Assembly: GCA_030544235.1 (NCBI GenBank) | Contig: CM060469.1 | Coordinates: 16,486,017 to 16,550,016, forward strand | Source: Lepturacanthus savala | Lineage: Eukaryota > Chordata > Actinopteri > Scombriformes > Trichiuridae | Direction of reading: 5' to 3' | DNA length: 64,000 nucleotides | Shown here: positions 40,000-52,369 of the stretch, one piece after another | Numbering within the stretch: position 1 is the stretch's first letter | Layout: every line of letters starts with the position of its first letter | Notes under the pieces: model-generated | What the model was told of the DNA's origin: nothing | Databases searched by the model: none | The model's input: the letters and a program-made list of their open reading frames with translations, nothing else | Program-made: the position numbers and the translations under genes

Positions 40000-41355
40000 A
40001 ACTATTCAGACTGTAATGGACATTAAATGATAATGCTCATCCTTTAGGTATTGGGTTTGGTTTTTAATGCTTGATATTACCGATGCCTGCATCATTTCTT
40101 CTTGTTACAGCATTATGGGGAAATCTTAGACCAAGCACCAGACAGTTTTTATAATAGCCTCATACCTGTGCTGTGACACTTTTAGCTTACTATTCAAATT
40201 TACTTTATCACTCTTTATTCTTTAGCGAAATTTGAATTTTCCTTTTTTTGCTTATTATTTGAACTTACTTATTCATCACTTTTAGCTGAAAAATTCCAAC
40301 TATTTATACTTTTCACTAAATATTTGAACAGTTTTGGCAATCTCAACATCCCTGCTCGCTGGCTCACTAGTTTTTCACGCACTCTCCATTATGACTAATG
40401 TGCTACACATAACTCAAGTTGATGGGCAGCTTGTTGTAAATATAGTAAAGATTAGCATCAAACCAATTGGTAATCCTATTTGCCTGCTTATTTTCCTCCT
40501 TGACACAGATGTGTGGATACACTTTTTTTTTTTAATTAAATCTTTAGTTCAGTTAAACTGAGTTAATTAGCTGAGCTTTCCACAGATCCCCTGGCAACTG
40601 CAGAATTACCTTCCGGTTGGAAATCAGTGCTCTAAAAACACGCCGCTCAAGAGACAATTAATATGAGGATGAGAGAGATGTTTCATTATTCATGCCAAAT
40701 GTATTTATTTAGTCAATTTACAGTACACAATAAACACAAATAACCCTTGACCACCGCTCAGCAGCTTTGTGGACACTCTGACAATAACCCTTTATGGGTC
40801 CACTTTTCCTTGTTTACAGCCTGGATTAATTTTTGGTATATTTCTTGAATAAACAATCACATAAAAACCCACTGGATGTTATTTTCTTTTCCATGGAATT
40901 CATTTACAAAGTGGACAATATGCAATCTGCAACAGTATTGACATAGAATACATCTACTGTAAATGTCAAATAAAAATGCTAAATGTCTATTGTGGCAGAA
41001 GGTAGGTAGTTATTTTTACTGCTATGAGCTCAGTTGTTTTTTTTTCTTCTAACATATAGTTACAGCACAGTCTTTCAGGAAGAGGAGTCATCTGTCTCAG
41101 CATCACCTTTTCTTCCTCTTACTATCTGTTCTTCTTCTTATGGCGGAATACCTTGGTGGGAGTGTTGCATCCCAGAAATAAAGATTCAAGTCCAGATCGA
41201 TATCCAGTCCAAGTAATACTCCATCCACACGTTTTTTTTTTCCTTTTTCTCTCAGGTTGTATAGATTCTTCTTTTCCCAGACAGACGGCTCTCCCTTCCT
41301 CCCATCTTACCTCCTCACTCCCTCCATCCTCCCACAAAGCAAACTGCTCCCAGTG
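40000..41355 (-). other. syndig1l: Region 3' of syndig1l, probable 3' UTR
   Basis: No other gene is seen. The syndig1l transcript runs leftwards into this stretch. A minus-strand AATAAA (plus TTTATT) at 40704-40709 is a possible poly(A) signal, giving a 3' UTR of about 650 bases. Other AT-rich candidates exist. Confidence 0.35.
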
Positions 41356-44300
41356 CTATACGTGTCCGGGCTTGGACAGGTAGGCTATGAGGGCCACAAC
41401 CACCCCCACGTACATCCCCGTTCCGATGGTAATGGAAAGGGCGGCCAGGAATAGGGCTCTCCTGGAGCTCATTCCCGCTCTGGAGAAGTCTCCCTTAGCG
41501 ATGGCCTTGCCGGTCTGAACAAAAACAACAAAAAAAAAAAAAACAAGAGAGCGAAATGAACCGGTGTTACTCATCAGCACAGAGAGTGTATGAGTAGGTG
41601 TTAAGCCACGGTTAAAAGAGAGAAAACAAGAAACACTCTCGGAAGAGCCATTAGTTACCATGGCAATTAGGTCAGCATCCCTCCGACAGAGACAAATGTG
41701 TTGTTTTTGGGTGTTTTGTTTTCCCATCAAAAAAAAAAATGAGCTTGGCCTTTTATATTCAATCTTCTGACATATTATTTTCTGTTTCGGTATAATTGTC
41801 TCTGCAATTATTCTGTGAGATGTTGCAAAAAACCCCCACTAAGATTCATGCTGTGCTTTGTTGAAGTCTTTTTGTTTCTTTTTTTTTTGGATCAGAACTG
41901 TACATTAGACACACTTAAGGTGAGCTTTTAGCTGAAACGACCGCGAGGAGGGTTGTGGGATGGGAAACGGGGGGCTTGCAGCAGCACTTGTGCTCACTGA
42001 CCTTAAGTATAGCGCGGCATAATCGGCGGTAATGACAGGCCTGAGATTTTCCGGGCTTTTTACCTTGTGAGAATAGTAAAAGGCAACGATGCCCAAGGGC
42101 CAGAAGCAGCAGAGCATGGAGAAGATGGCGAGGCCCAGGTAGTCCCGGGGGGGCAGCACGATGAAGTTGTCCTCGCTCTCGCTGTCACTGGAGCTGTCAC
42201 TCTGGAAAGACAACGGGTTGATTAAGAATAATTAAACGTCAGAAAGAGGGAAGAAGATGACGGTACGGTGCGTGTGTATTATTTTTTTTTTTTAGAACCA
42301 CAACACATTCCTAGAAGGAGACAAAGGTGAGATTGACGCTCGAATGATAATGGAGTCGGGGAGGCGTGTACACAGTCGGCTTGTGTTTTGGAAATCGTCA
42401 CAGTGGTTTGCGGCTTGACAGGCCTAACGCGGGCCGGCCCTATCTGCCCTTGTTCCGCCGCCACCCAGAACAGGATGTGCTTAGCCAGCCAAGAGGGGAT
42501 TTGGTGCCTCTGTCAACACCCATGAGCGGCCTGACAGATAACGCAGGACCAACAGATTGTTCCATCATTGCTAGGTGACAGGAGGGAAACGGCGAGGAGA
42601 CACGGCACGATTTAAGTGCTAAATTGCTTCCTACAGCGCGGGAGACCTCCGCCGGCTCCTCTGCCGCCTCCCTGTCCTTGCCAGGCATCCTGAGAACCAG
42701 CGAGTTTTCAACAAGCGGCTTTCGACCGGACCCCAGGACGCTCAAACCTGGAGCCACGGAGACTGCGCTGGCTAACGAACGATGGGTCAGAACGCCACAC
42801 GTTTGGCACAGCGCAGCCTGACCTTTAAGAGGACACAGTCTTACCCCTCTTCCCCGCTGTCCCGGAGACGGAGTGGATGTTAGTCTAAATAAATAGCTCC
42901 CATAAGGTTTCATTTGTTAGTCTTACTGCCTGCAGGGATCAATCAAAGCAGGGGGGGGGGAAAGGGGAGGCACAAAATAGAAATCGATATGGAAGGCAGG
43001 AACTGAGCCAACCATTTTTAGAGGTAATTAAAGAACAGTCAGGGAGCAAAGAAAAAAAAGGAAGTGTATTTGTGCGCTAAAAACTAAAAAAAGAAAAAAG
43101 TAAATCTCAAGCATTTTGCGCACTTTCCTTCTTTCGCCTACTTATCTCAACATTCACAAGCTGGAGGATGTGTTAATCTTGTGCTATTTTGGGAGCATTT
43201 CAGTTATTTAGGGAAGGGAAGTGGAGGATGGCAGCTATATACTACCCAAACTGTCTCCCAACAGCTACAGCACCTGTGCCAAGAAAAGATTATGAAGCGG
43301 TCTGTTATCTGCTTTATGAACACTGTCCACCTGGACAGCCTGGTGCCATCCATCAAAACAGCAGCTGGTCGTAACCACATAATCTGACATCACATGAATA
43401 AAACCGCTGGGCACAAACAGCAGTAATCTCCTTTTATCTTTTGAGCAAGACCCGATAACAGTTCTGAGTGACTGGCGCTTTCACTCCTACTGACAACCTG
43501 ACTGACACTGAGTCCAGCCGGCTGGGGGACACGGCCCGGGTCTGGTTGGGTGCCAGCGTTATTGATGGGTCTCCATCAAGGCGTCTGGAGGAAAACAGTC
43601 GACTCGACGCCAGCGGCGCGATTCCACAGGTCCTCGTGATTTACATGCAATTTATTTTTTCCTCTGTGACCCAGGTGTCAAACATCTGCTGGCAAATTCT
43701 ATGTGAATTATTATTATTACGTAACACTACCTGCTTTTTTTCCTGTTGCCGGTCTACACAGAGGATATGTACAGTGGAGGGATGCAACTAATAACTATTT
43801 TGATCAATCTATCAATGATTGAAACAATCAATCGATTAGTTCTTTTGTTTGAGTAAAATGCAGATTACTGTATCCCAAAGTTGAAGATGCAACCTAAAAA
43901 AAAAATGTTGAAAAATGTCCCTTCACTGCAAATTTCGCAGTAAAACAGATAAAAAAAGTGTGATTAATTTGCAATTAACTACGGACAGTCATGTGATTAA
44001 TCGCAATTATACTTATTACTCAATTGACAGCCCCACTTGAATTATAACCATATGCACCTAATGACCATTTAGGTTTTTCAATTAATCTATCGATTAGTTG
44101 TTTGGTTCATAAAATGGTGTAAAATCCAGATCACTATCTCTCAAAGCTAATGATGCAAACTAAAAGTCTTGCTTTGTCCAAATCAACACTCCACAACCCA
44201 AAGACCATCAGTTTACCATTATAGAAGACTAAAAAAACAGAAAATGATCAGATTTGAGAAACTGGAACCAGAGAAGAGGACATTTTTTAAAAAAAATAAA

Positions 44301-47281
44301 AACAACTCAAGTTGATTATAAAATAGCTGTCGATTCATCGACCAATCCTTGCAGCTCTAGTACAGTGATCATACAGGTGCAGTAAGGATAAAAAGGATAA
44401 AAAACATTACCGTATCTCAGTTACTGTTCAGGGAATTTGTGTAAACACCAGGTGCAAACTGCTGCAGACTATATCCTGGAGTTATAAGATGTTTATGAAG
44501 CTATGCTCTCTTGCCCTGTAGCCAATACCTGTCTATCACACACATTCACACACACACACACACGACCACAGAGAGACTGTGTGGAAACTAAGGAATCATA
44601 AATCCTGAGCACTAAGTCTAATGTTCCAACTTTCATCTCAGCACATCAGATTCATTTGCTCTTTTGAATCAGCGCGGAACAACTTTAGCTCCCGGCTCAC
44701 CTGCTCCTCACAGCCGTGCTTCAGCGGAGTTCCTCTTAATGCGCCTGGAGCGCGGCATTACTTATGACATTAATGGCAGTCGCTGCCATGTCTCTATCTA
44801 TCTGCCGGGCCTCCGAGTGACAAGAGCTGGCACCATCATCAGCCCAGTTAGGGTGCTATACTTCTTCTCCTGCCAGCTCGGAGCCTTGGGTATTTTCACA
44901 AGCCTTTTCTGTGTGAAATGAGATTTTTAGCACCTCTTAAAAAAAAAAAAAAGACTTTGCTCTTTTGTTGTCATGGTTTTCTTTGGAGACTACAGTTATA
45001 GTCCTCAGAGACTGTATAAACTAATAAATATTAAAATAAAACGAGATGTGTCATTTTATTAAAAACACACACACACGCACACACACACACAATCATGAAA
45101 CACAAGTGCACAATTCCCTCACGCTGGATATGAAAGACTATTGACCATCTACGGAACAGCGCAAGAAGTGGGTGTGAATCACTCTGACAGTCTATTAGAA
45201 CTGTAAATTCAATAATAAACATTCTGCTGGAAAGATGGCCCTGACAGTTAAAACGCCTTTCATTTAATTTAGAAACTCAATATTATAATTACTCTGTCAA
45301 ACGGCTCTTACTTGTATCATTTTGCTCATTAACATGTGCCGTTTGAGGTAATTATTTCCGCACAGCTTGCGAGACATCTGAAATACCTTCAGCACTTTCA
45401 CACAAAAGTCAAAGTTAAGGTACGAATAACGTCGCATGTATAAATAGTGCAAATTCTCTGCTGATTTTTTTAGACATCGTCAATGCAGATTTTGTTAAGA
45501 TGACCCTTTAGTTCACCTGTAGTTTAGCCCTCTAGTGTTAAGTCAGATGGAAACTAGCAAGGAACAATAAAGAAGAATATATTTTGAATGGCAAGTGATA
45601 TTCATCATTTTCAGTTATCCAGTTTTGATCCCAGCTGCTTTGTGGGCCTTTATTATCCCCATGTGAGGTTGGACATAATCACATTGTGTGATTTGCTATT
45701 GAAGTGAGGCATCCAGGTAGTGATCTTTAATCAGCACTTTAGTAATGATGAATTCAGCTGCCAATGTGCCCATCTGTTGTCTGTTGAGCTTGTGTTTCCC
45801 ATTAGTTATGATTTGTGGATTTTCATACAGCTGAATGCTCTACCTGTGACGGTTTTGGACAATCTTTGTCAGCGTTTTGTGCTCTTAATCAATTTCTAAC
45901 GATAAATGCATAGGCTACATAAAGCAAGCATATCTCATCCCCTCCCATGGCGATGAGAGTATTAAAGGGGCTATATTTAGCCATTTTCCCAGTTTATTTT
46001 TTTATTTAATTTTCATGGTCTATTTATAAAAAATAGGTTGTTTTTTTCCCTCCTACACTGACTCTGAGAAAGTCGGTTAAAGAAACAGAAATCAAGCATC
46101 ATGGAAGGAGGGGGCGGCCACACTATTAACTTCCACTCCTGTTGTGGCATCACAACCAGAGCCATTTCTAAACGGCTTGTGTTCAGCCAGGTTTCAGCAC
46201 CACTACAGAGGAGGCCAGACCACAATAGAATGAATGAATCATTTTTGATTTTGTGGTTTAGCAGGAACAACACAGACCTAAATATTTACACACAAGCACT
46301 GCCCAAATGTGTTTTTTCATAATTTAACAGTTGAAAAATGTCACTTTTCTGTAAATTTCAAACAGATAAAAAAAATGTGTGATTAATTTGTGATTAACTG
46401 TACAGTCAAGCGATTAATCACAATGAAAAATTTGACTCAAGTGACAGCCCTACTTGATATATAACCATATATTATATTATATACTATCCAATTTGATAGT
46501 CGATTAATTGATTAGTTGTTTGGTTCATAAAATGGCGATTACTGTTTCCCGAAGCTGAAGACTCAACCTAAAATGTGTTTTTTTGTCCAGACCAACAGTG
46601 CACAACCCAAAGATCATCAGTTTACTATCATAGAAGACTAAAGAAACCAGAAAATAACCAGATTTGAGAAGCTGGAACCAGAGAATTTGGACATGTTTTA
46701 TCAAAATAGGAGATTAATGTAATATTTGTCATCTAATCAATTCACCGACTAATCGTTGCAGCTCAAAACCATATCTCAGGTTACTACTGAAATGTATAGC
46801 GTTGTGTATGTCAGGCAAATACAATCCCAAAACCATCATGGTTACCTCTGGTGTGAGCGCTCACCTCATACTCAGGAGCCTGGTCCTCCTCCACCTCGTA
46901 CGACACCGTCTGGATCTTCTCTCCTTGTATGCTGTCCAGCGGGTTCTCAGCGGAAACGCCGTCTGACACAGTGTCCTTACCCTCCGTGAAAGTGGTCTCA
47001 AAGCTCTCGCTCTTTGAATCCTTGCTGTGGAGGCTGGTGTCGTCCTTGTACAGGATGAAGTCCGGCCTGTAAAAGGCCTCAACCGCTAGGTGTAGCGAAG
47101 TGGCGTCGAGGAACTGCTGAGTCTTGTTCTTGCCGTTAGTCCCGGTGTAATAGTAGCCGATGAGGCTGTCCTGGTAAGGCTGGCCGGGGTAGTCGCACTG
47201 GTAACCCTGGTAGTCGCTTTGCACCACATGTCTGCTGTGTTTGTCGAGCAGCGGGTTCTGGAGCTCGCTGAGGCTCTCCAT
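41356..47281 (-). CDS. syndig1l: Synapse differentiation-inducing 1-like protein (capucin/TMEM90A family)
   Basis: Small CD225/dispanin-type membrane protein, paralogue of the AMPA-receptor-associated synaptic protein SYNDIG1; its own role is less clear. Three coding exons in transcription order: 47281-46865, 42201-42064 and 41514-41356 (TAG). All are GT/AG and phase 0, giving 237 residues (human about 238). MESLSELQNPLL at the N-terminus identifies SYNDIG1L rather than SYNDIG1. Residues 50-110 hold QQFLDATSLHLAVEAFYRP and FETTFTEGKD, followed by IQTVSYEVEED. Exon 2 has the acidic SDSESEDNF and LPPRDYLGLAIFSMLCCFWP (residues 155-174), the first membrane segment with the paired cysteines. Exon 3 has KAIAKGDFSRAGMSSRRALF and a second hydrophobic helix (206-231). 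Start context is GATCATGG. Intron 1 (4.7 kb) holds two copies of a composite repeat. Confidence 0.97.
42280..43680. promoter_or_regulatory. Complex GC-balanced sequence in syndig1l intron 1, candidate regulatory
   Basis: Non-repetitive sequence containing a 157-codon minus-strand open frame (42440-42913). It has no recognised domain and no exon role, because spliced syndig1l is complete without it. CpGs are frequent at 42380-42480 and 43490-43630. Function inferred only. Confidence 0.25.
43776..44365. repeat. Composite repeat B1 in syndig1l intron 1
   Basis: It begins GATGCAACTAATAACTATT, then GTGATTAATTTGCAATTAAC and GTGATTAATCGCAATTA. It continues into a GCTGCAAC-family body (GTTTGGTTCATAAAATGGTG, CCACAACCCAAAGACCATCA). 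The same joined order recurs at 46325-46770. Confidence 0.7.
44640..44930. promoter_or_regulatory. Candidate conserved block in syndig1l intron 1
   Basis: GC-balanced non-repetitive sequence with CTTATGACATTAATGGCAGT and GCCGGGCCTCCGAGTGAC, unlike the surrounding repeats. Open on the plus strand for 85 codons without a known motif. Inferred. Confidence 0.25.
46325..46770. repeat. Composite repeat B2 in syndig1l intron 1
   Basis: Second copy of the 43776-44365 assembly: GTGATTAATTTGTGATTAAC, GCGATTAATCACAATG, ACAGCCCTACTTGA and TAACCATAT, then GTTTGGTTCATAAAATGGCG and CACAACCCAAAGATCATCAG. It lies 95 bases from the syndig1l first coding exon. Confidence 0.7.
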
Positions 47282-48003
47282 GATCGGCGGGTTCAGACGT
47301 CTAGCGGATCAGAGGACGGATTCCGGAGAAGATTTGGCAGTCTGACAGCTGTATAAACACGTTAAATTTAGTTATGATAAAGCTTGATTTATGAACATAA
47401 CCTTTAGAAGAGTAAAATTGTGACTGCAGGTCCAACATAGGGGTTTTAGCAGTAATATGCTCCTTGGGACTATGAATTTATTTTGGGGGAATATGTCACC
47501 TTCTTGGACAATCAGTATTCCTCTGGCAAGCTCTCGGCAGTCTGAGCCATAAAATCACCATCTGCCGTATGTCCAACTGTTGCATCTCACACCTCCAGGT
47601 TCTTATAAACAGGTAGGTGGAAAAAAAAGATCTTCCAAATGCCACAGCTGCCCATAATGAAAACCAGCTAAAGTGTGGCAGGTGCTGTCGTATCTTGCGC
47701 TGCATGCTGATTAGTGGGACTAGAATGTGGACTGACCTGACACCTTCTGAATGTGTTCACATGCACATGTCATAGAATAAGCCGTGTTACATGTTACACT
47801 GGAAAAAATACGATGAAGGTCAGTTTAAAAATCTATATCAGAAAACATAAATTCACTGTCAGGACAGAAAGGTTCTACAGGCTGGGATCTGAATACGCCC
47901 ATGTTTGAATTAGGAAACCAGCCGCCCAGCACTGATGGTTAGTCCCTCTTGGCCAAGAAAGATGTTACCCATTAGCCTAAATTAATCTTTGATCCCATGT
48001 GTA

Positions 48004-48422
48004 CACTGCAAAAATATTAAATCTCATCAGGTGAAAATGTCTTGTATTTGGTACAATTAGTCCAATATAGAGTAGAATTATCTCATTCTGTTAGCAGATA
48101 ATTTATCTTATTTACATTTCTTTTTCTTGATTTTAGTCAATTTAGTCCTTTTTTTAAGAACATGTTAGCACAAATTGACTCAAATGTTGAAGTTCGTCTT
48201 TCTGCTAATTCCCAAATGTCAATAAAATCAATAGGTAGAATTATCTTATTCCATTGGCAGATAATGTTTTCTTAAAATTAGACCAAATTGACCCAAATCA
48301 GGAAAAAAAACGTGGAACGAGCTAAATTATCTGCCAATGGAATAAAAAAATCTACTCAATATTGGATTAATTGCAGCAACTAGAAGACATTTTCACTTTT
48401 TAAGATTTAATTTCTTGCAGTG
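48004..48422. mobile_element. MITE with CACTGCAAAAATA...TTTCTTGCAGTG termini
   Basis: Ends CACTGCAAAAATATTAAATC and GATTTAATTTCTTGCAGTG are imperfect inverted repeats extending about 45 bases (GTGAAAATGTCTTGTAT against TAGAAGACATTTTCAC). The interior holds a further inverted pair (TCCATTGGCAGATAAT and ATTATCTGCCAATGGA forms). Non-coding, 419 bases, upstream of the syndig1l coding exons. Confidence 0.75.
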
Positions 48423-49167
48423 TAATGTTGAAATAAGTAGAAATTGTGGAATTAGCAGAAAGAAGGAACATCAAGTCAGAGTCATTTTAAGCTTCAGGTG
48501 GAAAGTGGTGTGATGAAAAATGTGCCACTGGATCTGAATACATAAGAAAACATGGTGATTTTCCAAGGTTAGGAAAAAAAAACTAGTATGGCAGGACTTG
48601 ATTTATGAGGTTTGGGGAAGGCACTAAGTATGATACAAACATACAGCTGCTGGGCAAAATAGAAGAAACACCTTAAAACACCATCAAGTGCGAGAATATA
48701 AACTATAGCCTCCAGAGCTCAATAAAACATAGAAATGCTTATGAAGCTGGTGTTGGCACATCATAGATCCTGCATGTGTAATACTTCCCCTGCACCTCAG
48801 AGAAGATATGCAGATTTACACAAGACTTTTGGCCTCTGTGACCCAAAGTGCCCGCAGGCACATTATGTGCAGATTGTTCAGCCTGAATAATGTGGGCCGG
48901 CGGCGGAATCTGATCCCCCCCACGCACACACACACACATGCACACACACACACACATATACGCACACACACAAGACAGGCTCGGTGTCTTCTACACGGTG
49001 TCCTGCGGTTTCCATCCTCACACACACCCCTCAGCCTGAGCCACTCTCCCAGATATCAGGGAATTCCATTACACACCACATTAGACAACAAAAACCACAT
49101 CCCACTGCCACAAATAATTCATCTGACGTAAGGAGATGGGCACTTAGCACATATGTGTGATTTTTAT

Positions 49168-49257
49168 TTTTTTTTGCTTGTGTGTGTGTATGTGTGTGTG
49201 CTTGCTTGTGAGTCCACAATTATTAATGATCATGAACACACACACAAGCAAAAAAAA
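49168..49257. repeat. 22-bp perfect inverted repeat beside the long CA tract
   Basis: TTTTTTTTGCTTGTGTGTGT (from 49168) pairs with its reverse complement ending at 49257. The spacer is 46 bases. It is composed of T/GT-rich sequence. Confidence 0.8.
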
Positions 49258-49258
49258 C

Positions 49259-49260
<2 letters not shown>

Positions 49261-49339
<79 letters not shown>

Positions 49340-49451
49340 CCTTCTGTTTCTCCTTCTGTTTTCATCTAATTATTACAAAATGTACTATCTCCCTCTCCCT
49401 ATCTTTCTCTCTCTCTCTCTCTCTCTCTCACTCACACACACACACACACAC
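49261..49451. repeat. (CA)n and (CT)n microsatellites
   Basis: About 38 uninterrupted CA units (49261-49337), then a CT run and a second CA run (49405-49451), within the presumed syndig1l 5' intron. No coding meaning. Confidence 0.95.
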
Positions 49452-49644
49452 GCACACATTATTTTCATGATCTTACTTCATATTAACACTGGAAACAGAT
49501 TCATATTGTATATGTACCTCGTCATGAGTGCAATTTTCATAATTCCGGACTCTTCTCTTTCACCATCTACTAATAAAACAATGACTATCTATGGGAACAT
49601 TTTTGCACATTAGCTGAATATATCTGGGAAAAAAACAATCTTAC

Positions 49645-50010
49645 CTGTAGAGAAAAATCCTTCCGCAGGTTCGTTCAGCATCGTTCCTCGGCGCAACTGA
49701 CTCGATGGAGACGGACGGACCAACCTTTTTCTACTTCACACCACCAGTTGTTGTTTTTTTTTTTTTTGAATAGGGGAAGCTGCCACCCTGGTCACAAAAC
49801 ATACGGCATCCGATTAAAGGAAGTTATTCCGCTCGCGTTTGTATGTGTGTGTGTGTGTGTAAAAATGACTCGTGCTCGCCGAGCTCTGCTTGCCATGCCA
49901 CCGCCTGCGTCTGACAGGTAGATTTTACGCACAGTATCACACTGAGCTCTGGCTCCCAAACAACTCCGGCGGAGGCTGAGCTGACTCCAGCCAAGTGATT
50001 GGCTGCGCGA
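49645..50010 (-). promoter_or_regulatory. syndig1l: Probable syndig1l promoter and non-coding first exon
   Basis: On the minus strand CTCTACAG/GTAAG gives a good splice donor at 49645/49644. A CCAAT box (AGCCAATCAC, plus about 49997-50006) lies in a CpG-rich block of about 300 bases. A matching acceptor is plausible 60-70 bases before the ATG exon (near 47341-47349), though its pyrimidine tract is weak. The exact start site is unknown. Confidence 0.4.
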
Positions 50011-50169
50011 GGCGCGCTGTAAAACTCCATAAACCACCACGGATTCCATATTAACAAACTCTACTTGGGCGTCTTTTTCCATTCCTGCCTTTGTCTGGGA
50101 GGGATTTACGCGTCCCCTTCCCCAAACCGAAAACGGTGCTATTTTACCTCGTTTCACATGGAGCCATAA

Positions 50170-51600
50170 ATAGGTAATTTATTTATTTATTTATTTTACA
50201 ATTTAATTTGGGTCAAACATAAGCCAGCATTTTTTTTCAATTTACAGGCTCGTAATACAATTTCATTGTAGGCAGTTTTAAGTGCTGTTATTTCCCCAGT
50301 CTACGTCCCGGGACACAATAAAAACGCACAACACACACGCGCACACACACACACACTTCACAAATCTGTAGCACTTTTATAAAGCTCTCCATCTGCTACA
50401 TGATTTTGAGGCTTGCCTCCTTTCCCACATTATTTCTACTTTTATTGTTTTATTTGCAGGGAAGATTGGTGCCAGTTTATTTTGCATAAAAAATAATTAA
50501 AAAAAAGAAAATATATTTAGATTCTATTGTGCTCCTGCTAACATGCAAACCGTGACATAAAAGCATCCAGTCATTCTGTTGTGGTCTGGACTCGGCTGAA
50601 ACACAAGCTATTGAGAAATGGCTCCTGTTGTGATGTCACAGCAGGGGGCGGAACATAACATGTTAACTGGCCCTGGATCCATGTATCATTCTGAAGTGTT
50701 TGTCTCTGATTCTGTTTCTCCAACTGACCACCAGCTCTGATGGATGGGTTGTTTCCAACGGCAGGAGGACATCACAGCACAATCACAACAGAGTGGATGT
50801 TTCAGGGAGGTTTTCAGAGTGAGTGCGTGAGAAGGGAGACTGTATTGCTACTACAGATCTAACTAGGAGCTTTTGGATGATGAATACACCTAATTTGTAT
50901 AAATAGGCCAAAGACATTTAAATATTAAACTGTGAAAATGGTGAAATAGGCTCCCTTTCATTTCCAAACAAATGGCTAGTCCCTATTAAGCGTGCCTTGC
51001 CTCCGAGCTGGCTCCTAATATAGCTCAGGAATAAGCCACTATTAAATTCATCGCACATTTAGATTTGATTAATTTTAGACAAATCCCATGCATTTATCAT
51101 GAGCCTGCCAATTTGGATGTGCCTTTAACCCTGCTCTGCTAAGCCGGTTATGCTTTCATGTCACCATTTATCATTGTAAACACAGTTCATGTTAAAATAG
51201 ATGTACTTTCCATGCAAGTAAATGCGTGCCATAATAGATTACACACAGCTAAATTAAGCCAAATTAAATATGATCCCGGCAGAGAATAATAATGGGAGAA
51301 GACAATATTTAAAGGGACAGAGTCTGTGGTTTGGACTTGTTTAAAAGCACACTAAAAAGAAGTGTTTATCACAGGTTGTAAGGCTATGGCGAAAAATAAA
51401 AGACTGATATACAGCCTCTAAACACTGGACACATATCTTATTCAGAAGGAGCACTCTGTTCCACAGGCTCATAAAAATGTCTGGAGTTAATAATGTGCAA
51501 GCCCAGGCTCTGTCACTTTCACTGGGAGATGCATTAAGGTGCTGATGGACACTTTATGGGGGAAACATGGAGCTGCATTTATAAGACTGTGCACACAAGC
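50170..51600. promoter_or_regulatory. Upstream of syndig1l, candidate conserved block 50880-51330
   Basis: No gene. 50178-50196 is a TTTA run. 50880-51330 is non-repetitive and rich in TAAT/ATTA cores (AGATTTGATTAATTTTAGAC, CACAGCTAAATTAAGCC, CCAAATTAAATATGATCC) with little low-complexity DNA. It resembles an ancient enhancer by composition; inference. Confidence 0.3.

Positions 51601-51603
<3 letters not shown>

Positions 51604-51668
<65 letters not shown>
51604..51668. repeat. (CT)n microsatellite
   Basis: About 32 CT units with one interruption near 51656. Confidence 0.95.
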
Positions 51669-52019
51669 CTGGAGTCACCTTGTGTTCACATACAAGAGGC
51701 AACATGGCACAAACAGCGTCGCCGTCTCCATGATGGATCCCGCTCCCTCAGGAGACAAGTTTATTAAAAGAGGGGATGACGAGGGGACCTGTACCTGTAA
51801 GAGTTTATATTCTCTCTCACTCTTTTATTTCGGCCTTCATCACAGACCTCAGGCCAACATTTTTGGATCGATGTCAATTTGGCGTAGATGTAGGAACATC
51901 CAGCACCTTAACACGATGTAGAGTATAGCCTATATCAGCACAGAGGCAATAACAGTGTAGCTCAGTGGTGCCATGTAGTCCGAGGCTTAACACTATCACG
52001 CTGCTATAATCCTGGCACT

Positions 52020-52260
52020 TTCCAAAGTGGGCTCACCCCAACTTTAGCCTTGAGTTTGTTGTGTTATCCCCTGAAAATGAATGTGAAACAGAGTCCAAGT
52101 AAAAAATGGAATAGTCACACGTCATTTTATTAGTTCCAATGGACATTTAACCCAGGGCTTGTAAAGTTGGCTTAACAATATGTGTGAAAATGGAGCTAAG
52201 TTATCCCAGGGTCAACTCTTAGCCCTGGGCTAAGAATATGGAGTGTGAAAAGCCCAAGAC
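52020..52260. repeat. Probable MITE with TTAGCCCTGGGCTAA-type sequence
   Basis: TTAACCCAGGGCTTGTAAAG and CTCTTAGCCCTGGGCTAAGA are inverted-repeat-rich segments with AATATGTGTGAAAATGGAGC between them, a pattern of short fish DNA elements. Boundaries are uncertain. Confidence 0.45.
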
Positions 52261-52369
52261 AAATTTCTCTATCTATCGCCAGCATTGTGTAGATGGACTG
52301 TGAATATTTATGGTCCTCACACTGTGCGCCTTTCTTCTGCTCCATTTTCCACTCTATATTTAGGCACTG

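Noticed and set aside
46861..47082. 73-codon Arg-rich minus-strand frame
   Set aside because: Alternative frame within syndig1l exon 1; the frame coding MESLSELQ is the real one.
41356..47281. Assignment to SYNDIG1 instead of SYNDIG1L
   Set aside because: The N-terminus MESLSELQNPLL and the linkage to vsx2/lin52 fit SYNDIG1L; SYNDIG1 starts differently and is linked to VSX1.
48739..49470. Frames with VCVCVC, HTHTHT or SLSLSL
   Set aside because: CA/GT and CT microsatellites.
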